Assembly: GCA_037447655.1 (NCBI GenBank)
Contig: JBBHKE010000693.1
Span: forward strand, 1-64,000
Direction: 5' to 3'
Length of the DNA: 64,000 bases
Source: Zygnema cylindricum
Taxonomy: Eukaryota; Streptophyta; Zygnematophyceae; Zygnematales; Zygnemataceae
Part shown: one piece after another, positions 54,323 to 64,000 of the stretch
Position numbering within the stretch: position 1 is the first letter of the stretch
How the letters are laid out: each line of letters starts with the position of its first letter
The notes under the pieces: model-generated
Databases searched by the model: none
The model's input: the letters and a program-made list of their open reading frames with translations, nothing else
Told to the model about the DNA's origin: nothing
Position numbers and translations under genes: made by a program

Positions 54323-55506
54323 CCAAGCTTAACACTTGACGTCCAAACACTCTCAAATTTGACAATTGTGGCTTTCTGCCGGTCCACTTTTCATATGGAG
54401 TTTCCAAGTTAAAATCATATTTTTAATGAAGTTTGCACAATTCATAGTTTTCGCCCGAAACCGAAAGCTTATCCTCTTATCGATTAGCATACTTCTTGAC
54501 ATATCTAGACCTGTCGTCAATGATGGTCAACATATACCTTTTCCCTCCGTGTGAAAAATATCTCGCCTATCCTCACACATCTGTGTCTACTAGCTCCAAG
54601 ACCTTCTCTCCCCTATAAGTGGCAGCCTTTGGGAAAGAAAGTCTATGCATCTTCCCTTGTGCACAACCACTATAATCATCTACCATTTCATATTCCTTAA
54701 ACTTTATCCCATCCTCTATTCCCTTGGTCATTATTTCTTTTAATATATCCAGATGCACATGTCTAAGTCTCTTATGCCACAACATAAGATCATTTACACA
54801 AGAGTAGATGGCACCTTTCTTTTCATTGTGAGTACAATTCTGAACATTCCTTGGCTACCCTTTTCATCTATGAAATACACCTCACCATCGAAACTAACAG
54901 TGAACCGTCCTTTTTTAGTTCTTGTGAAAAAAATCTTTCTCATCTAAGACAACTGTAGAGATCAGATTTTTGCCAAGTTGTGGTTTATATAGCATATTTG
55001 GAAGAGTGACATTGGAGACTTTCCTTTCAACTAGGACATTTACATCCATTGATCCTACAAAGTTTGTAGTCACAATTCTACCATCCCCATCTTCTATCTC
55101 AACAGTGGGGATCTTCCTCAATTTTTCCTCAATTAAACTATTTTTTGTCTTTGCACATATGCATAAATGCTCTCGAATCGATGATCCACCATTCCTCCGA
55201 GGGTTCCTTCTTACCTCCAAATGCACATTTTTGTTTATTTCGTATTTCCTCGTGATTATCTCCTTTTTTATTTCAAATAAGCTCCTCCATCTCCTATTTG
55301 TTGTTGTTTTTAACTCGCCAATATTTGATACTTAATTTTTCCAATCTGGTGCAATCAACCATATAATGTTCGGTGTCTTGCAAAAGTGACAAACGCCTGT
55401 CTTTAGAGCTCCTATTTCTTCTTCATTCGGTTTTCCTCCTCCTTTTCCCTTCTATATAACACTTGAATTTTCTTTTATGGCCACCCTAGGTGGTGGGCAC
55501 ATAACA
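54323..55506 (-). pseudogene. Copia H protease, GAG-pre-integrase and integrase front
   Basis: 55226-54915 carries the protease region (IPTVEIEDGDGRIVTTNFVG, KPQLGKNLISTVVLDEKDFF). The DSGAS centre is replaced by a damaged GGSSIREHLCICA stretch. 54785-54573 is MLWHKRLRHVHLDILKEI ... DDYSGCAQGKMHRLSFPKA, the GAG-pre-integrase finger. YMLTIIDDRSRYVKKYAN (first integrase Asp) and TPYEKWTGRKPQLSNLRVFG follow, with part of the core deleted. Gag is reduced to fragments near 55240-55500. Confidence 0.8.
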
Positions 55507-56402
55507 TGAAATTTTGTGGGCTCCGTTGCCCCACAGAATGCATAGTGTACAAGTAGCCACTAGAATAACATCAACCCACTTTGGTTTCCCCAATAATAAC
55601 TCCAACCCTACCAAGTAATGACTTTAACCAGCATCACTTTTTTGAGGACAAGACTCTTTTGAGTCCAACGCAAAAAGAATCATTGAATTTGCTCACTTGA
55701 GCAATTAGATAGGTCTGGTCAAAGATGACCTTTATAGTTACAAGCTCTCTTCGAGAGAGGTACCTAAATTTCACTAAGTCTTGGTCTGTCTACTCACGGC
55801 TACATACTACTAAACCATAGTCCAATAGGAACAGTGTTTATCATTAGAAGGTATAATGGTCGATGTACTTATTGTACGCAAATTGTACAACGTGGCCTTC
55901 AAGGTGACCCTTGTTAAATCGAGAGTCATGGTTCCTCCTCCCATCTTCTCCAGTGTCCAATAATGTGGCGCCACGTGGCATCGCGTGACGCTATCTCCAA
56001 AGGCCTCCAAAAATGCATTCCGGGTGGCGACTGCAACGTCGGCCGTCTGATCAAATGTATTTACATGGTTTGGATTCGCGTCCGTGCATGAATTGTTTCA
56101 AATGCGGCTCGTCGTCAGTGTTGGTGTGAATTAGTTGTTACGTCACTGTTTAATTACTTATCAAACCTCATAGGTGTATCGTTTGTTTACGACTTAATTG
56201 TTAAGGTGTACGCCTACATGGAATCCGTATGTTAGAGGTTCAAATCCGGATCACATCATCATTTTGGTAACATGCTCTCTACTTCAGCTTGCCACTTTTT
56301 GAATAAGGCGGCAACCATGGCGTGTCTTTGATCCTCTCTCTCCCTCTCTCTCTTTAGAGTTTAAATAAAATAGAGACAAGATATATATTAACTTTTTCAA
56401 CA
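55507..56402 (-). mobile_element. 5' LTR of copia H
   Basis: Minus orientation, TGTTGAAAAAGTTAAT to CACAAAATTTCA. The following primer-binding site is altered to TGTTATGTGCCCACC. It pairs with 26498-27414. Confidence 0.85.
56189..56255 (+). other. tRNA-like module, antisense in the H 5' LTR
   Basis: ACGACTTAATTGTTAAGGTG (A-box-like) and GGTTCAAATCCGG (near-consensus B-box), 34 nt apart. It is on the strand opposite to the LTR. Confidence 0.5.
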
Positions 56403-56559
56403 GGCAATACCTTATTTCTCAAAAGAGCAAATGAAAAAATTATTTTTACGTCTAACTTAGAAAAGACATGCCTTCACACGGGTGAAGCTTGTCAGAGCAC
56501 TTGTCTGACCGTGTGGCTTATATTTGATTTGAAATTCATTGGGGCAAACATTATATTAG

Positions 56560-57560
56560 ATGGTTTTTATAAGCTGGACATTTTGTGGGCTAATGGAGGT
56601 CACAAAATTACAAGTTACAGGCCCACCCTCTAGGGTGCCCATTTTCAATGGAACGAGATTCATATACTGGGAAACCATGATGAGGGATGCAATATTTAAA
56701 AAATGGCTATGGGGCATTTTGAGTGGTCGTGTGCAACGGTTATCTACAAATCTAGGAGTTCGACCAAGGTTTGGAGGAGCTCAATCCTCAAGAGGATCTG
56801 TGGAGGCAGTGGTGATACATGAAGTTAGAGAAAACATCGTGTTGAACAAAGGGAAGGAGAAGGGGAAGGAAAAACTCACACTGCAAGCTACTGCATTGGT
56901 ACCATTAGTGGCTATTCAAAAAACCGAGGCAAATGATACTAAAATCTGGGACTTCAACATCACAGTGGCAACACATTTTATTCTCGTGCGTCTCACTCAA
57001 GCTGTTGCTACACCTCACCTTTATGTGGCCAAGGCGGCCAATCTGCGGGAGGCTCTTGTAAATATTCTAAAAGTGGTACGATTTAGCAGCAGAAGCTGGC
57101 TGATCAGAAGGTGCAAGCATATGTTTACAAAGGAGGAAATATGCTTGATATTTGCAATAACTTGTCTGAATTATTTATAGAGTTCGACAGTGTTGGAAAC
57201 ATGAGACGGAGAAAGAAAAGATGAATACTTTGCTAATGAAACTGCTAGATGATTATGAGAACATTGTTAACATGGTTCATGATTAGCCACATCATCGATG
57301 GATTAGGAACTGCGTTGTTGGGATGATTTTGGTCCGGGAAAGCACCGTTGAGATTCGGAGAGGAAGAAAGAGTGGTCAAGCCTTGGCTGATGGAACTGAC
57401 TAGAAGAATCGAGATTCAAAAAAACCATATGGGAACTTTGGAGGAGGAGCGAGAGGAAATTAATTGGATAGAACCAGATCTAGGCCTCCTAAGGGGCTAT
57501 GCCATTTTTGTAAGAAGTCGGAACACTATATGGGAGAGTGTACTAAATTGACGAAGATTA
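56560..57560 (+). pseudogene. gag: Copia I Gag with CCHC knuckle
   Basis: MEVTKLQVTGPPSRVPIFNG starts at 56593, within the LTR tail, and reads through a degenerate primer-binding site (AAGTTACAGGCCCACC). A Gag middle (IWDFNITVATHFILVRLTQA) follows, then, after a frameshift near 57180, a perfect knuckle CHFCKKSEHYMGEC near 57500. The knuckle is in a different frame from the start. Confidence 0.7.
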
Positions 57561-57679
57561 GACTTAAGGAGGGGTAGACTTGTAGATCAGCCGACGGAAA
57601 GAAGAATGCACTTCTGACAACACAAAAAATTGGAGAGGATTCACATAAAGATGATGGAGAACTCTTTCTCAACGAGGAA

Positions 57680-59300
57680 TTGGAGGTGAAAACCAAGACA
57701 GAGATTCAAAAGAAGCAGAAGTGTGCCTTCGGCGGAGTGAAAGAAGCTCCTGAAGAAGGTTGGATCATTAACTCAAGTGCCTCTATGCATATGTGTAGAG
57801 AGATACATATGTTTACCAAAATGAAAAAGATCCCTACTATAGAGGTAAAGTATGGGGATGGGAAAATAGTGAACACTAGGTTAGTGGGATTTGTGGATCT
57901 AAAAGTCTTAGTTGAAGAAATCTTAGTTGAAGGTAAGATATCCATAGTCACTTTCTCCGATGTCATTTTTATCCCACAGTTGAACAAGAATCTTATCTTT
58001 AAGTCGGTCGTAAATGATAAGGGTTTTGAGACTATTACTAAGAAAAGAGTCTTTGTTGTTAGCTATGAGGATGAAGTATATTTCACAGCTGAAAAAGGAA
58101 GCCAATGAATGTTTAAGCTGAATTTGGGTAATGAAAAGACAAGGGTTTACTATGCCGATGTAAATGACTTAATGACATGGCATAAAAGATTGGGGCATGT
58201 GCATCTAGATAGATTGAACGAAATGAAAAAAATTGGAGTAGTTGAGGGAATTCACTCAGGAAATGCAAAGACCTCAGATGACTGTAGTGGATGTGCTCAA
58301 AGAAAGGCCCATAGATTACCTTTCCCAAAAATTGCAACCTATATAGGTGAAAAGGTCCTAGATCTAGTAAGAAGGGCCCATAGATTACCTTTCCCAAAAA
58401 CCGCAACCTATATAGGTGAAAAGGTCCTAGATCTAGTTCATAATGACAGATGGGGACCGACCAAAGTGCCATCAGTTAGAGGGAAAAGATTTATGTTTAC
58501 TATTATAAATGATAGGTCTAGGTATTCTAGAGTATATTTCTTGAAAAATAAATTTGAGGCACCGACTTATTTTAAAGGTATAAAGCGTGGAATGTGAATC
58601 TTTATGAGACCACTGTAAAAAGAGTGAGTGATAATAGGGGGGAATACACCTCTAATCAGTTTGAGGATTTTTTTGAAAGAGGAAAGGGTTCAATACTAAA
58701 AGATTGTTCAGAAAAATTCGGAACAAACCGGTGAAGCCGAGAGACTAAATCAGACATTAATTAATAGTACCTTTATTATGCTATCAGATAAAAAAATAAA
58801 AAAACATATCTAGCAGAAGCTATCAACTGTGCAAATTACCTAAAGAATAGAGTCTTTACCTCGACATTGAAAGGTCAAACACCTTATGAAAGATGGACCG
58901 GGAGAAAACCAGATATCTCAAACTTAAATGTGTTCGAAAGTCAATTTTTAAATCTAAACGCTGAAAAATCTGATTAGAAGTTAGATGCAAGGAGAGAGTC
59001 GAGGTACTTACTTAGATATGATGAAAATGTAAAGAGATATGGAGTGTATGATCTTGGAAAAAAAATATTGTCCTAGTAAAACACTTAGTTGTTATGGATG
59101 AAGGAAAGTCAATAAATCCTTTTAAATATACTAAACCAATCAGAATTAGAATTAAATCCAAAATGAGTTATATTCGGATTCTCTTAACTAAACTTCGGTT
59201 CAGCGGGACTTTGCTGATGAAGAGAAAAATCTGACCGAGAATCACTTTCTCGTAGAGCCACAATTTCCAGTTCAAATCGAGGAAGAGAACAAGGAAAGAC
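57680..59300 (+). pseudogene. Copia I protease and integrase
   Basis: 57680-58108: EGWIINSSASMHMCREIHMF, where the catalytic DSG is NSS, so the protease is dead by active-site change; IPTIEVKYGDGKIV and IFIPQLNKNLIF follow. 58109-58597: WHKRLGHVHLDRLNEM and DDCSGCAQRKAHRLPFPK (GAG-pre-integrase), then FTIINDRSRYSRVYFLKN (first catalytic Asp). A 69-bp in-frame tandem duplication repeats AHRLPFPK ... EKVLDLV. The integrase rest up to 59300 is frameshifted (TPYERWTGRKPDISNLNVFE). Confidence 0.8.
58307..58444 (+). repeat. 69-bp in-frame tandem duplication in copia I integrase
   Basis: GCCCATAGATTACCTTTCCC starts at 58307 and again at 58376. The units differ by only a few bases, and 23 codons are duplicated without shifting the frame. 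Confidence 0.9.
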
Positions 59301-59489
59301 AGGAAGTTGATGATTAACATCCCGAGATGGACTCTACGGATGAGGAGAAGATGAAGTCATTCGGAGAAATCTGAGATAACCCTCCATTCCGGCTTTTGAT
59401 TTTGAAAAAGGGAGGAGAAACAGCAAGAGACCTCAAGAAAGACAAGTGAACAACAAGGTAACTACACTGTCACATTTAAATGAACCCTA

Positions 59490-60330
59490 AACTTATTTGG
59501 AAGCAATTAATAGTCCGCAACAGAGTAGATGGATGACACCCATTAATAATGAGGTGACTTCCATTATGGAAACAAACACGTGGGAGCTGGTGGATTGTCT
59601 CTCGATTAGAAATTTGATTGGATGCAAATGGGTGTTTAAGTTGAAACTCAACCCAGATAACACTATCGCGCACTATCGAGCAGTACAAATCGAGCAGTAC
59701 AAGGCCAGATTAATGGCCAAAGGGTTCACACAATCGAGCAGTACAAATCGAGCAGTACAATGCCAGATTAATGGCCAAATGGTTCACACAGAAAGAAGGG
59801 ATCGATTATGAGAAGACCTTTGCTCCGGTTATTAGATTTCCCTCTGTCCGGATTTTACTTAGTCTGGAGGCAGCGAAAGACGTGGAAGTGCACCAAATGG
59901 ACATAAAAACCGCTTTCTTACACGGAAAATTAGAAAAAGCGATCTACATGCGACAGGCGGAGGGGTTTGTGGAGAAAGAGGAAGAAAGTAAGGTGTGCAG
60001 ATTGATGAAGTCTCTTTATGGACTAAAGCAGGCTTCGCGACGATGGAACAAGAAGTTGGATGCGTTTTTGAAACATTTTGGATATATCTGATTCAACTCA
60101 GATCATTCAATCTATCTTTTTGAGGATGAAGAAGGTATAATTTTCATTGCAATCTATGTTGATGATTTGTTTGTTTTAAGTAAATCAATGGAGAAAAATA
60201 ATGGACTAAAAGGGATTTAAAGAATAGATTTTAAATAAAAGATTTGTGGGAAGCAAAATATATCTTGGAAATTTAGATTGAGAGGTATACAGAGAAGAAA
60301 AAATAATTAGACTAACTCAAAAAGAGGCAA
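59490..60330 (+). pseudogene. Copia I reverse transcriptase
   Basis: [73 protein letters not shown] and LMKSLYGLKQASRRWNKKLD are standard. The catalytic IAIYVDDLFVLSKS is intact (near 60147-60190). A 58-bp tandem duplication (59678-59793) shifts the frame, and a stop follows HFGYI at 60091. Confidence 0.85.
59678..59793 (+). repeat. 58-bp tandem duplication with internal 14-bp repeat, frameshifting
   Basis: GAGCAGTACAAATC starts at 59678 and 59736, and within each unit GAGCAGTACAA is itself doubled. 58 is not a multiple of three, so the event breaks the RT frame. Confidence 0.9.
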
Positions 60331-60338
60331 CCAAAAAC

Positions 60339-61153
60339 ATGCTTGAAAAATATCAAATGGATAAATCAAATAGTTGTACGACTCTAATGGATTTAACAAA
60401 GGGAAATGAGGGGAGTTTAGAAGAGGGAGTTGTGATTTTGGATGATGCGTTAGGACTAGAGAAAAAAGAGTTTATGCAAAATATTCTTTATAAACAAGTT
60501 ATCGGTAGCTTGATCTATCTTATCAACTGTGCCTGTTTTGATATAGCGGCAGCTATAGGAATATTAAGTAGAAGTTTGAATGATCTTAGGAAGAAAGATA
60601 AGGAAGAAGCTAAGAGGGTAATGCGGTACTTGATAGGAACGAGAGATCTACGGTAGAATTTCGAAGGGGGGGTAATACTGACATCACCACTTGAAGTGAT
60701 GCCACTTATGGGGATGCTCCAATGAGGAGGTGTACATCTGGGTACATGTTGCATGTTGGGAATGGGGCTTACTGTTGGAGCAGCAAACAACCAAAGGTCG
60801 TTGCTCATCCCACAATGAAGATTGAGTACATGGCCTCTTGCTCTGCTGTAAAACAATCAATGTGGGTGAAATCCTCGCTCCAAGAGCTTAGATTTATGAA
60901 TTGTGGTGTTCAGAATGTATTATGTGATAATCAGGCTGCAATTGCCATTGCAGCCAATGCAAAACATCATTTTAAAGCAAAGCATTTGGATGTGAGACTA
61001 AGCGTTGAAAGAAAAAAAGTTGAGAATAAAATAATAAAATTTGGATATAAACCAGATGGAGAAATGGTTGCACATATCATGACAAAACTTGTCCCATCTC
61101 CAAATCTGATATTTTGCAGAAAAAAATGTGGATTTAAAGAAAAAACAGACTAA
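60339..61153 (+). pseudogene. Copia I RNase H and RT connection
   Basis: 60339-60656 holds the connection (IGSLIYLINCACFDIAAAIG, VMRYLIGTRDLR). 60722-61153 holds the RNase H end (YCWSSKQPKVVAHPTMKIEY, NVLCDNQAAIAIAANAKHHF, KHLDVRLSVERKKVE). A stop and frameshift near 60656-60700 remove the first catalytic part. Confidence 0.85.
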
Positions 61154-61166
61154 AAAATAAGGGGAG

Positions 61167-61745
61167 TGTTGAAAAATGTATTTCCTAGTCATCTGTCTTA
61201 TACGCCACTCTAAGTCTATATACTCGTTGCATTCACAGAGACTTAGGCAGCCATGGTTGTTTTCACGCAGTCAAGGAAGAATCCATGGTTGTTTTCACGC
61301 AAACATGTGCCTCTAACAATAGGATTTCATCCTAGTCCCTTCAGGATCACCACCAAACAGATAAATGTCAGCCTTATCCGTTAGGTCTTGATAAAACGTT
61401 AAATGTAGCACGTGTAATTTATATTTAATAATAGCACGTATCTACATACTCCATTTCACGGATAACGAAACGAAACGACGTTGAATTTAAACAGAAGCGA
61501 TTAAATGTCGACTTCAGATCGGACGGCTCATAGTGGAGTCGACGCACCATAGTGGTCATTTGGCCATTTGTGAGTCAATTTCCGCGAATGACACCTGGCA
61601 ATCCATAAGTGGAAGGCGGATATTACGGGAAGAGCGACCATGGCTCAACAATAGACGTCAACAGGACGGCCATACCGTACCATGGACATATAAGAAGTAC
61701 CGCGGCAGTTGTACTTGTTGTACTTTATAATCTTGTGATTGGTTA
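61167..61745 (+). mobile_element. 3' LTR of copia I, truncated
   Basis: Starts TGTTGAAAAATGTATTTCC after AAGGGGAG and follows the copia B LTR order as far as a TTGTACTTTATAATC block. It then switches to an inverted LTR fragment. Confidence 0.7.
61318..61390 (-). other. tRNA-like module, antisense in copia I LTR
   Basis: The minus strand reads CCTAACGGATAAGGCTGACA (A-box-like) and ACTAGGATGAAATCCTATTG (B-box with complementary flanks). Confidence 0.5.
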
Positions 61746-61964
61746 AGTACACTAGAAGTAGATGGTTACATGGCGTTCCAAGCGACGATTGATCCGAAGC
61801 AATGGTTCCTCCTACCGTCTTCTCCGATGTCCAATGGTATACTGACACGTGGCATCCCAAGACGTCTTCTCTGAAAGCCGCCAAAATGTCCATTCGGAGT
61901 TGGCTTTTGGAGCGATTGCCGTCATAGTCGAGATATACATCTTGTACAATGTTTCGCGTCTATG
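61746..61964 (-). mobile_element. Inverted copia LTR fragment
   Basis: GGTTCCTCCTACCGTCTTCTCC, then CCAATGGTATACTGACACGTGGC and AAGCCGCCAAAA match 55930-56020 of the minus-oriented H LTR. The LTR orientation therefore flips inside this segment, indicating an inversion or template-switch junction near 61745. Confidence 0.6.
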
Positions 61965-62867
61965 TGTTGAAAAGAGGTAATTAATAGCTCACTTCTCTAT
62001 TTTAGTTAGAATCAAAAAAGAGAGAGAGAGAGGATCAAAGACAAGCCGTGATTGCCATCTTATTTAAAAGGTGGCACATTGAAGTACAGGGCATTTTACT
62101 AAAACGTCGCTTTGGACAAGATTTGAACATGCGACCTACAAATTTCATATGGTCTGACGCCTAAACCATTTAGTCGTGGACGAAACCATTCACTCATCAA
62201 GTTTAAAATGTACTTTAATCTTGACAAGTCGACTAATTTATACCAAATTGACGAAGAGGCGCACGTGAAACAATTCATGCATGAAAGCAAATCCGAATAG
62301 TGTAAATATATTTGATCGATATGCCATCGTTGCAGCCGCCACTCGGAATGAGATTTTGACGGCCTTTGGAGATAGCGTCACGCCATGCCACGTGGCCCCA
62401 CATTATTGGATACCGGGGAAGATAGGAGGAGGGAACCACAACTCCCGATTTGACAGGCGTCACCTTGAAGGCCATGTCGTACAATGGTCGTATAATAAGT
62501 ACTTCGTCCACTATACCTTTTTGGACTATACAGTGTTCCTATTGGACTAGGGTTTATTAGTAGGTAGCCCTCAGTAGGCGGATCACGACTTAGTGAAATT
62601 TAGGTACCTCTCTTTAGGAGAGCTTGTAACTATAATGATCATCTTTGACAAGCCATTACTTACTGCTCCGAAGAGCAAATTTAGTGATTCGTTTTGCGTT
62701 CGGCTCAAGGGAAGGGGAAGTCGGGTCCTCACAGGGGTGAGGGTGGTCAAAATACTTGTGTGCCAGGGTGGCACTTATTCATTCGGAAAGAAGAAGGGGC
62801 ATATATTATCATAGAGCCTTTACATAGGCTGAATATTCTGTGGGTCAATGGAGACCACATAATTGCA
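61965..62867 (+). mobile_element. Solo LTR J (TGTTGAA copia family)
   Basis: TGTTGAAAAGAGGTAATTAA to ACCACATAATTGCA, flanked by perfect CTATG (61960-61964, 62868-62872). The order of blocks matches the H and C LTRs in forward orientation, ending TCTGTGGGTCAATGGAGACC. Confidence 0.9.
62108..62190 (-). other. tRNA-like module, antisense in LTR J
   Basis: The minus strand reads CGACTAAATGGTTTAGGCGT (A-box-like), then GGTCGCATGTTCAAATCTTG (B-box region). This resembles a tRNA D-loop and T-arm with a variable part between. Confidence 0.55.
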
Positions 62868-62872
62868 CTATG

Positions 62873-64000
62873 CATGACGTCGTAATATGAACAAAAATAA
62901 ACAACAGAAATCTAGAAAAATGTATAGATAGCGTGATTTCGATGGCCCTTGTGAATAATCTAATTCTTCACAAAATAGCAAAGCATATTTGTATACTGTG
63001 GTGTCTCGTACGAGATTTGGTTGAAGCCAAAGAAATTGAGTTTTTGCACCTCTTGCCTTTGGAGGAGGCCGCGGATATGCATTAAGGGTAACTTGACTTA
63101 AGAACTCTACTAAGTTTTTGCTTACATTCTTTTGCTTTTGCATTTTGTGTATATTTTCTGCGATCATTTTTGTATCGATATTCTAAGTTTGACATAACAA
63201 TATGAAATTGTTAAAATTAGGATGCTCACCACTAATAAGTTATTGTACGGTCATACTTTCGTTACTTTAAGGGTCGAGTTACATCATACAAAAAGCGAGC
63301 TATTGGACAAAATTTTGTACTCCACCGTACCACGTTGTACCATTTTCTAGTGTGTTTTTGAAAAACAACCTTACATAAGATGCGATTATGATTCTCGTAA
63401 GGGTCTTCACGAAAACTTTAGTTGTTCGATTATATTTTGGTCGTCATCCGCGAAGCAATCGCTCCATCCGGCTCTGTAATGGGCAAACCACCTAAGGAAG
63501 GTGAGGACTCCATCAAAGAACGGGTAAATTCACTACGACTTCATAACGTAGACTCGCGCGACACAAACTACCACAAATAATTTCACAAGTCGCAAAAGAC
63601 ACGTTGCTTCTAAAAAGATGGATGCCAATCCACCAAAATGAAACACAATCTTTACCAAAAAACAACCCCGTCACGCATCTTTTGTCTTTGGTTAAACCTT
63701 GTGGTTTCTCCCGCTTCTAGTTTTCGTTTTGAAAAGAATAAGGGCATGTTCCCATGTAGCGGAAACTTAGAACTTGCTACTTTTGTTTTTAGTGAAGATT
63801 CATTATAGTACTTTTTAAGGTATTCCTATGTTTGGCAACGAAATCGTTACTTTAAATTGTGACAGATGTAGATGTAATTTGTAATGGTTGTTGACGACAA
63901 AAAAGCTCGCGACAATTGATGACGTTTACAAAATATCGACGATTGTAGAATTGAAGTTTCTTATGACATTGTAGATGTCTAGGGTTTGTGATATTTTGAC
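62873..64000. other. Unassigned right flank
   Basis: No recognised coding domain, RNA or repeat. A 99-codon minus-strand frame (62868-63167) starts inside the LTR J target duplication and has no motif, so it is treated as chance. Confidence 0.4.

Larger units (their letters stand above)
26498..56402 (-). mobile_element. Ty1/copia element H, host of the nested insertions
   Basis: Minus-strand copia with its 5' LTR at 55507-56402 and 3' LTR at 26498-27414. The 5' half of pol (protease, GAG-pre-integrase, integrase) lies at 55226-54323 and the 3' half (end of integrase, RT, RNase H) at 28885-27646. Everything between 28890 and 54318 is a later insertion. Joining the flanks across one copy of TTAT gives the expected integrase sequence VFG-x-QVLSLDN then DKTKWKLEGRGKPRYLVGY. 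The outer flanks do not show a matching 5-bp duplication, so the original insertion site was rearranged. Confidence 0.8.
56403..61153 (+). mobile_element. Ty1/copia element I
   Basis: Plus-strand copia with the tail of a 5' LTR (56403-56611), gag, protease, integrase, RT, RNase H, polypurine tract AAGGGGAG and a 3' LTR from 61167. The front of the 5' LTR is missing at the boundary with copia H. All coding regions are damaged, but nearly every domain is present. Confidence 0.8.

Noticed and set aside
62868-63167. 99-codon minus-strand frame as a host gene
   Set aside because: It begins in a target duplication, has no motif and no supporting context.
1-64000. Bacterial or phage origin of the window
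   Set aside because: LTR retrotransposons, PHD fingers, eukaryotic-type DNMTs, microsatellites and the lack of operons all indicate a eukaryotic nuclear genome.

Overview
The window is eukaryotic, repeat-dominated DNA with no recognisable single-copy host gene. I read it as a gene desert from a green-lineage (streptophyte) genome, most likely a charophyte-type alga. The reasons are the mix of Ty1/copia and Ty3/gypsy LTR retrotransposons, PHD fingers, DNMT3-type cytosine methyltransferase domains carried inside gypsy polyproteins (an association known from charophyte retrotransposons), and abundant CGTACAA/GTAC motifs. The species is an inference. Nearly all coding sequence is retrotransposon-derived and broken by stops and frameshifts. 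The only sizeable intact frame is the Gag of a non-autonomous copia element (47663-48553).

Layout. 1-8190: degenerate low-complexity sequence with unidentified minus-strand ORF remnants, a solo copia LTR (3826-4998) and a solo copy of the LTR of gypsy element A (5819-7385). 8196-20526: gypsy element A on the minus strand, in the order gag, protease, DNA cytosine methyltransferase, reverse transcriptase, RNase H, DDE integrase, PHD finger. It is interrupted by a solo LTR (14664-15975, TSD GTCCT). 20527-25857: copia element B on the plus strand, with an 872-bp hAT-type element (8-bp TSD AGAATATC) sitting in its integrase.

26498-56402 is a five-deep nest. Copia H (minus) contains gypsy element G (28890-54318, TSD TTAT), which also carries a methyltransferase and a PHD finger. 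G contains the solo LTR F (31604-38561), which contains the internally shrunken copia C (31712-37248, TSD ACAGA), which contains the solo LTR D (35640-37005, TSD TTTAG). G also holds solo LTR L (44352-45089, TSD TTCCC) and a Gag-only copia (46742-52763), which in turn holds solo LTR E (51305-52699). 56403-61964: copia I (plus) with tandem duplications in its pol. 61965-62867: solo LTR J (TSD CTATG). 62873-64000: no recognised feature.

Most interesting biology. (1) Two different gypsy elements each encode a de novo type cytosine methyltransferase between protease and RT, plus a chromatin-reader-like PHD finger after the integrase: an epigenetic writer and reader packaged by one transposon. (2) In both, the terminal repeat is split. 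One part of the repeat lies upstream of the coding interior, and the other part follows a polypurine tract and is joined through a 2-nt spacer to a second, complete repeat (A1-interior-B1-A2-B2). This layout is known from tyrosine-recombinase DIRS/Ngaro/PAT elements but here occurs with a DDE integrase. (3) The copia elements carry a primer-binding site matching the anticodon arm of initiator tRNA-Met, as in Drosophila copia and yeast Ty5. Their gag start codons lie inside the 5' LTR, and every TGTTGAA-type LTR carries an antisense tRNA-like module.
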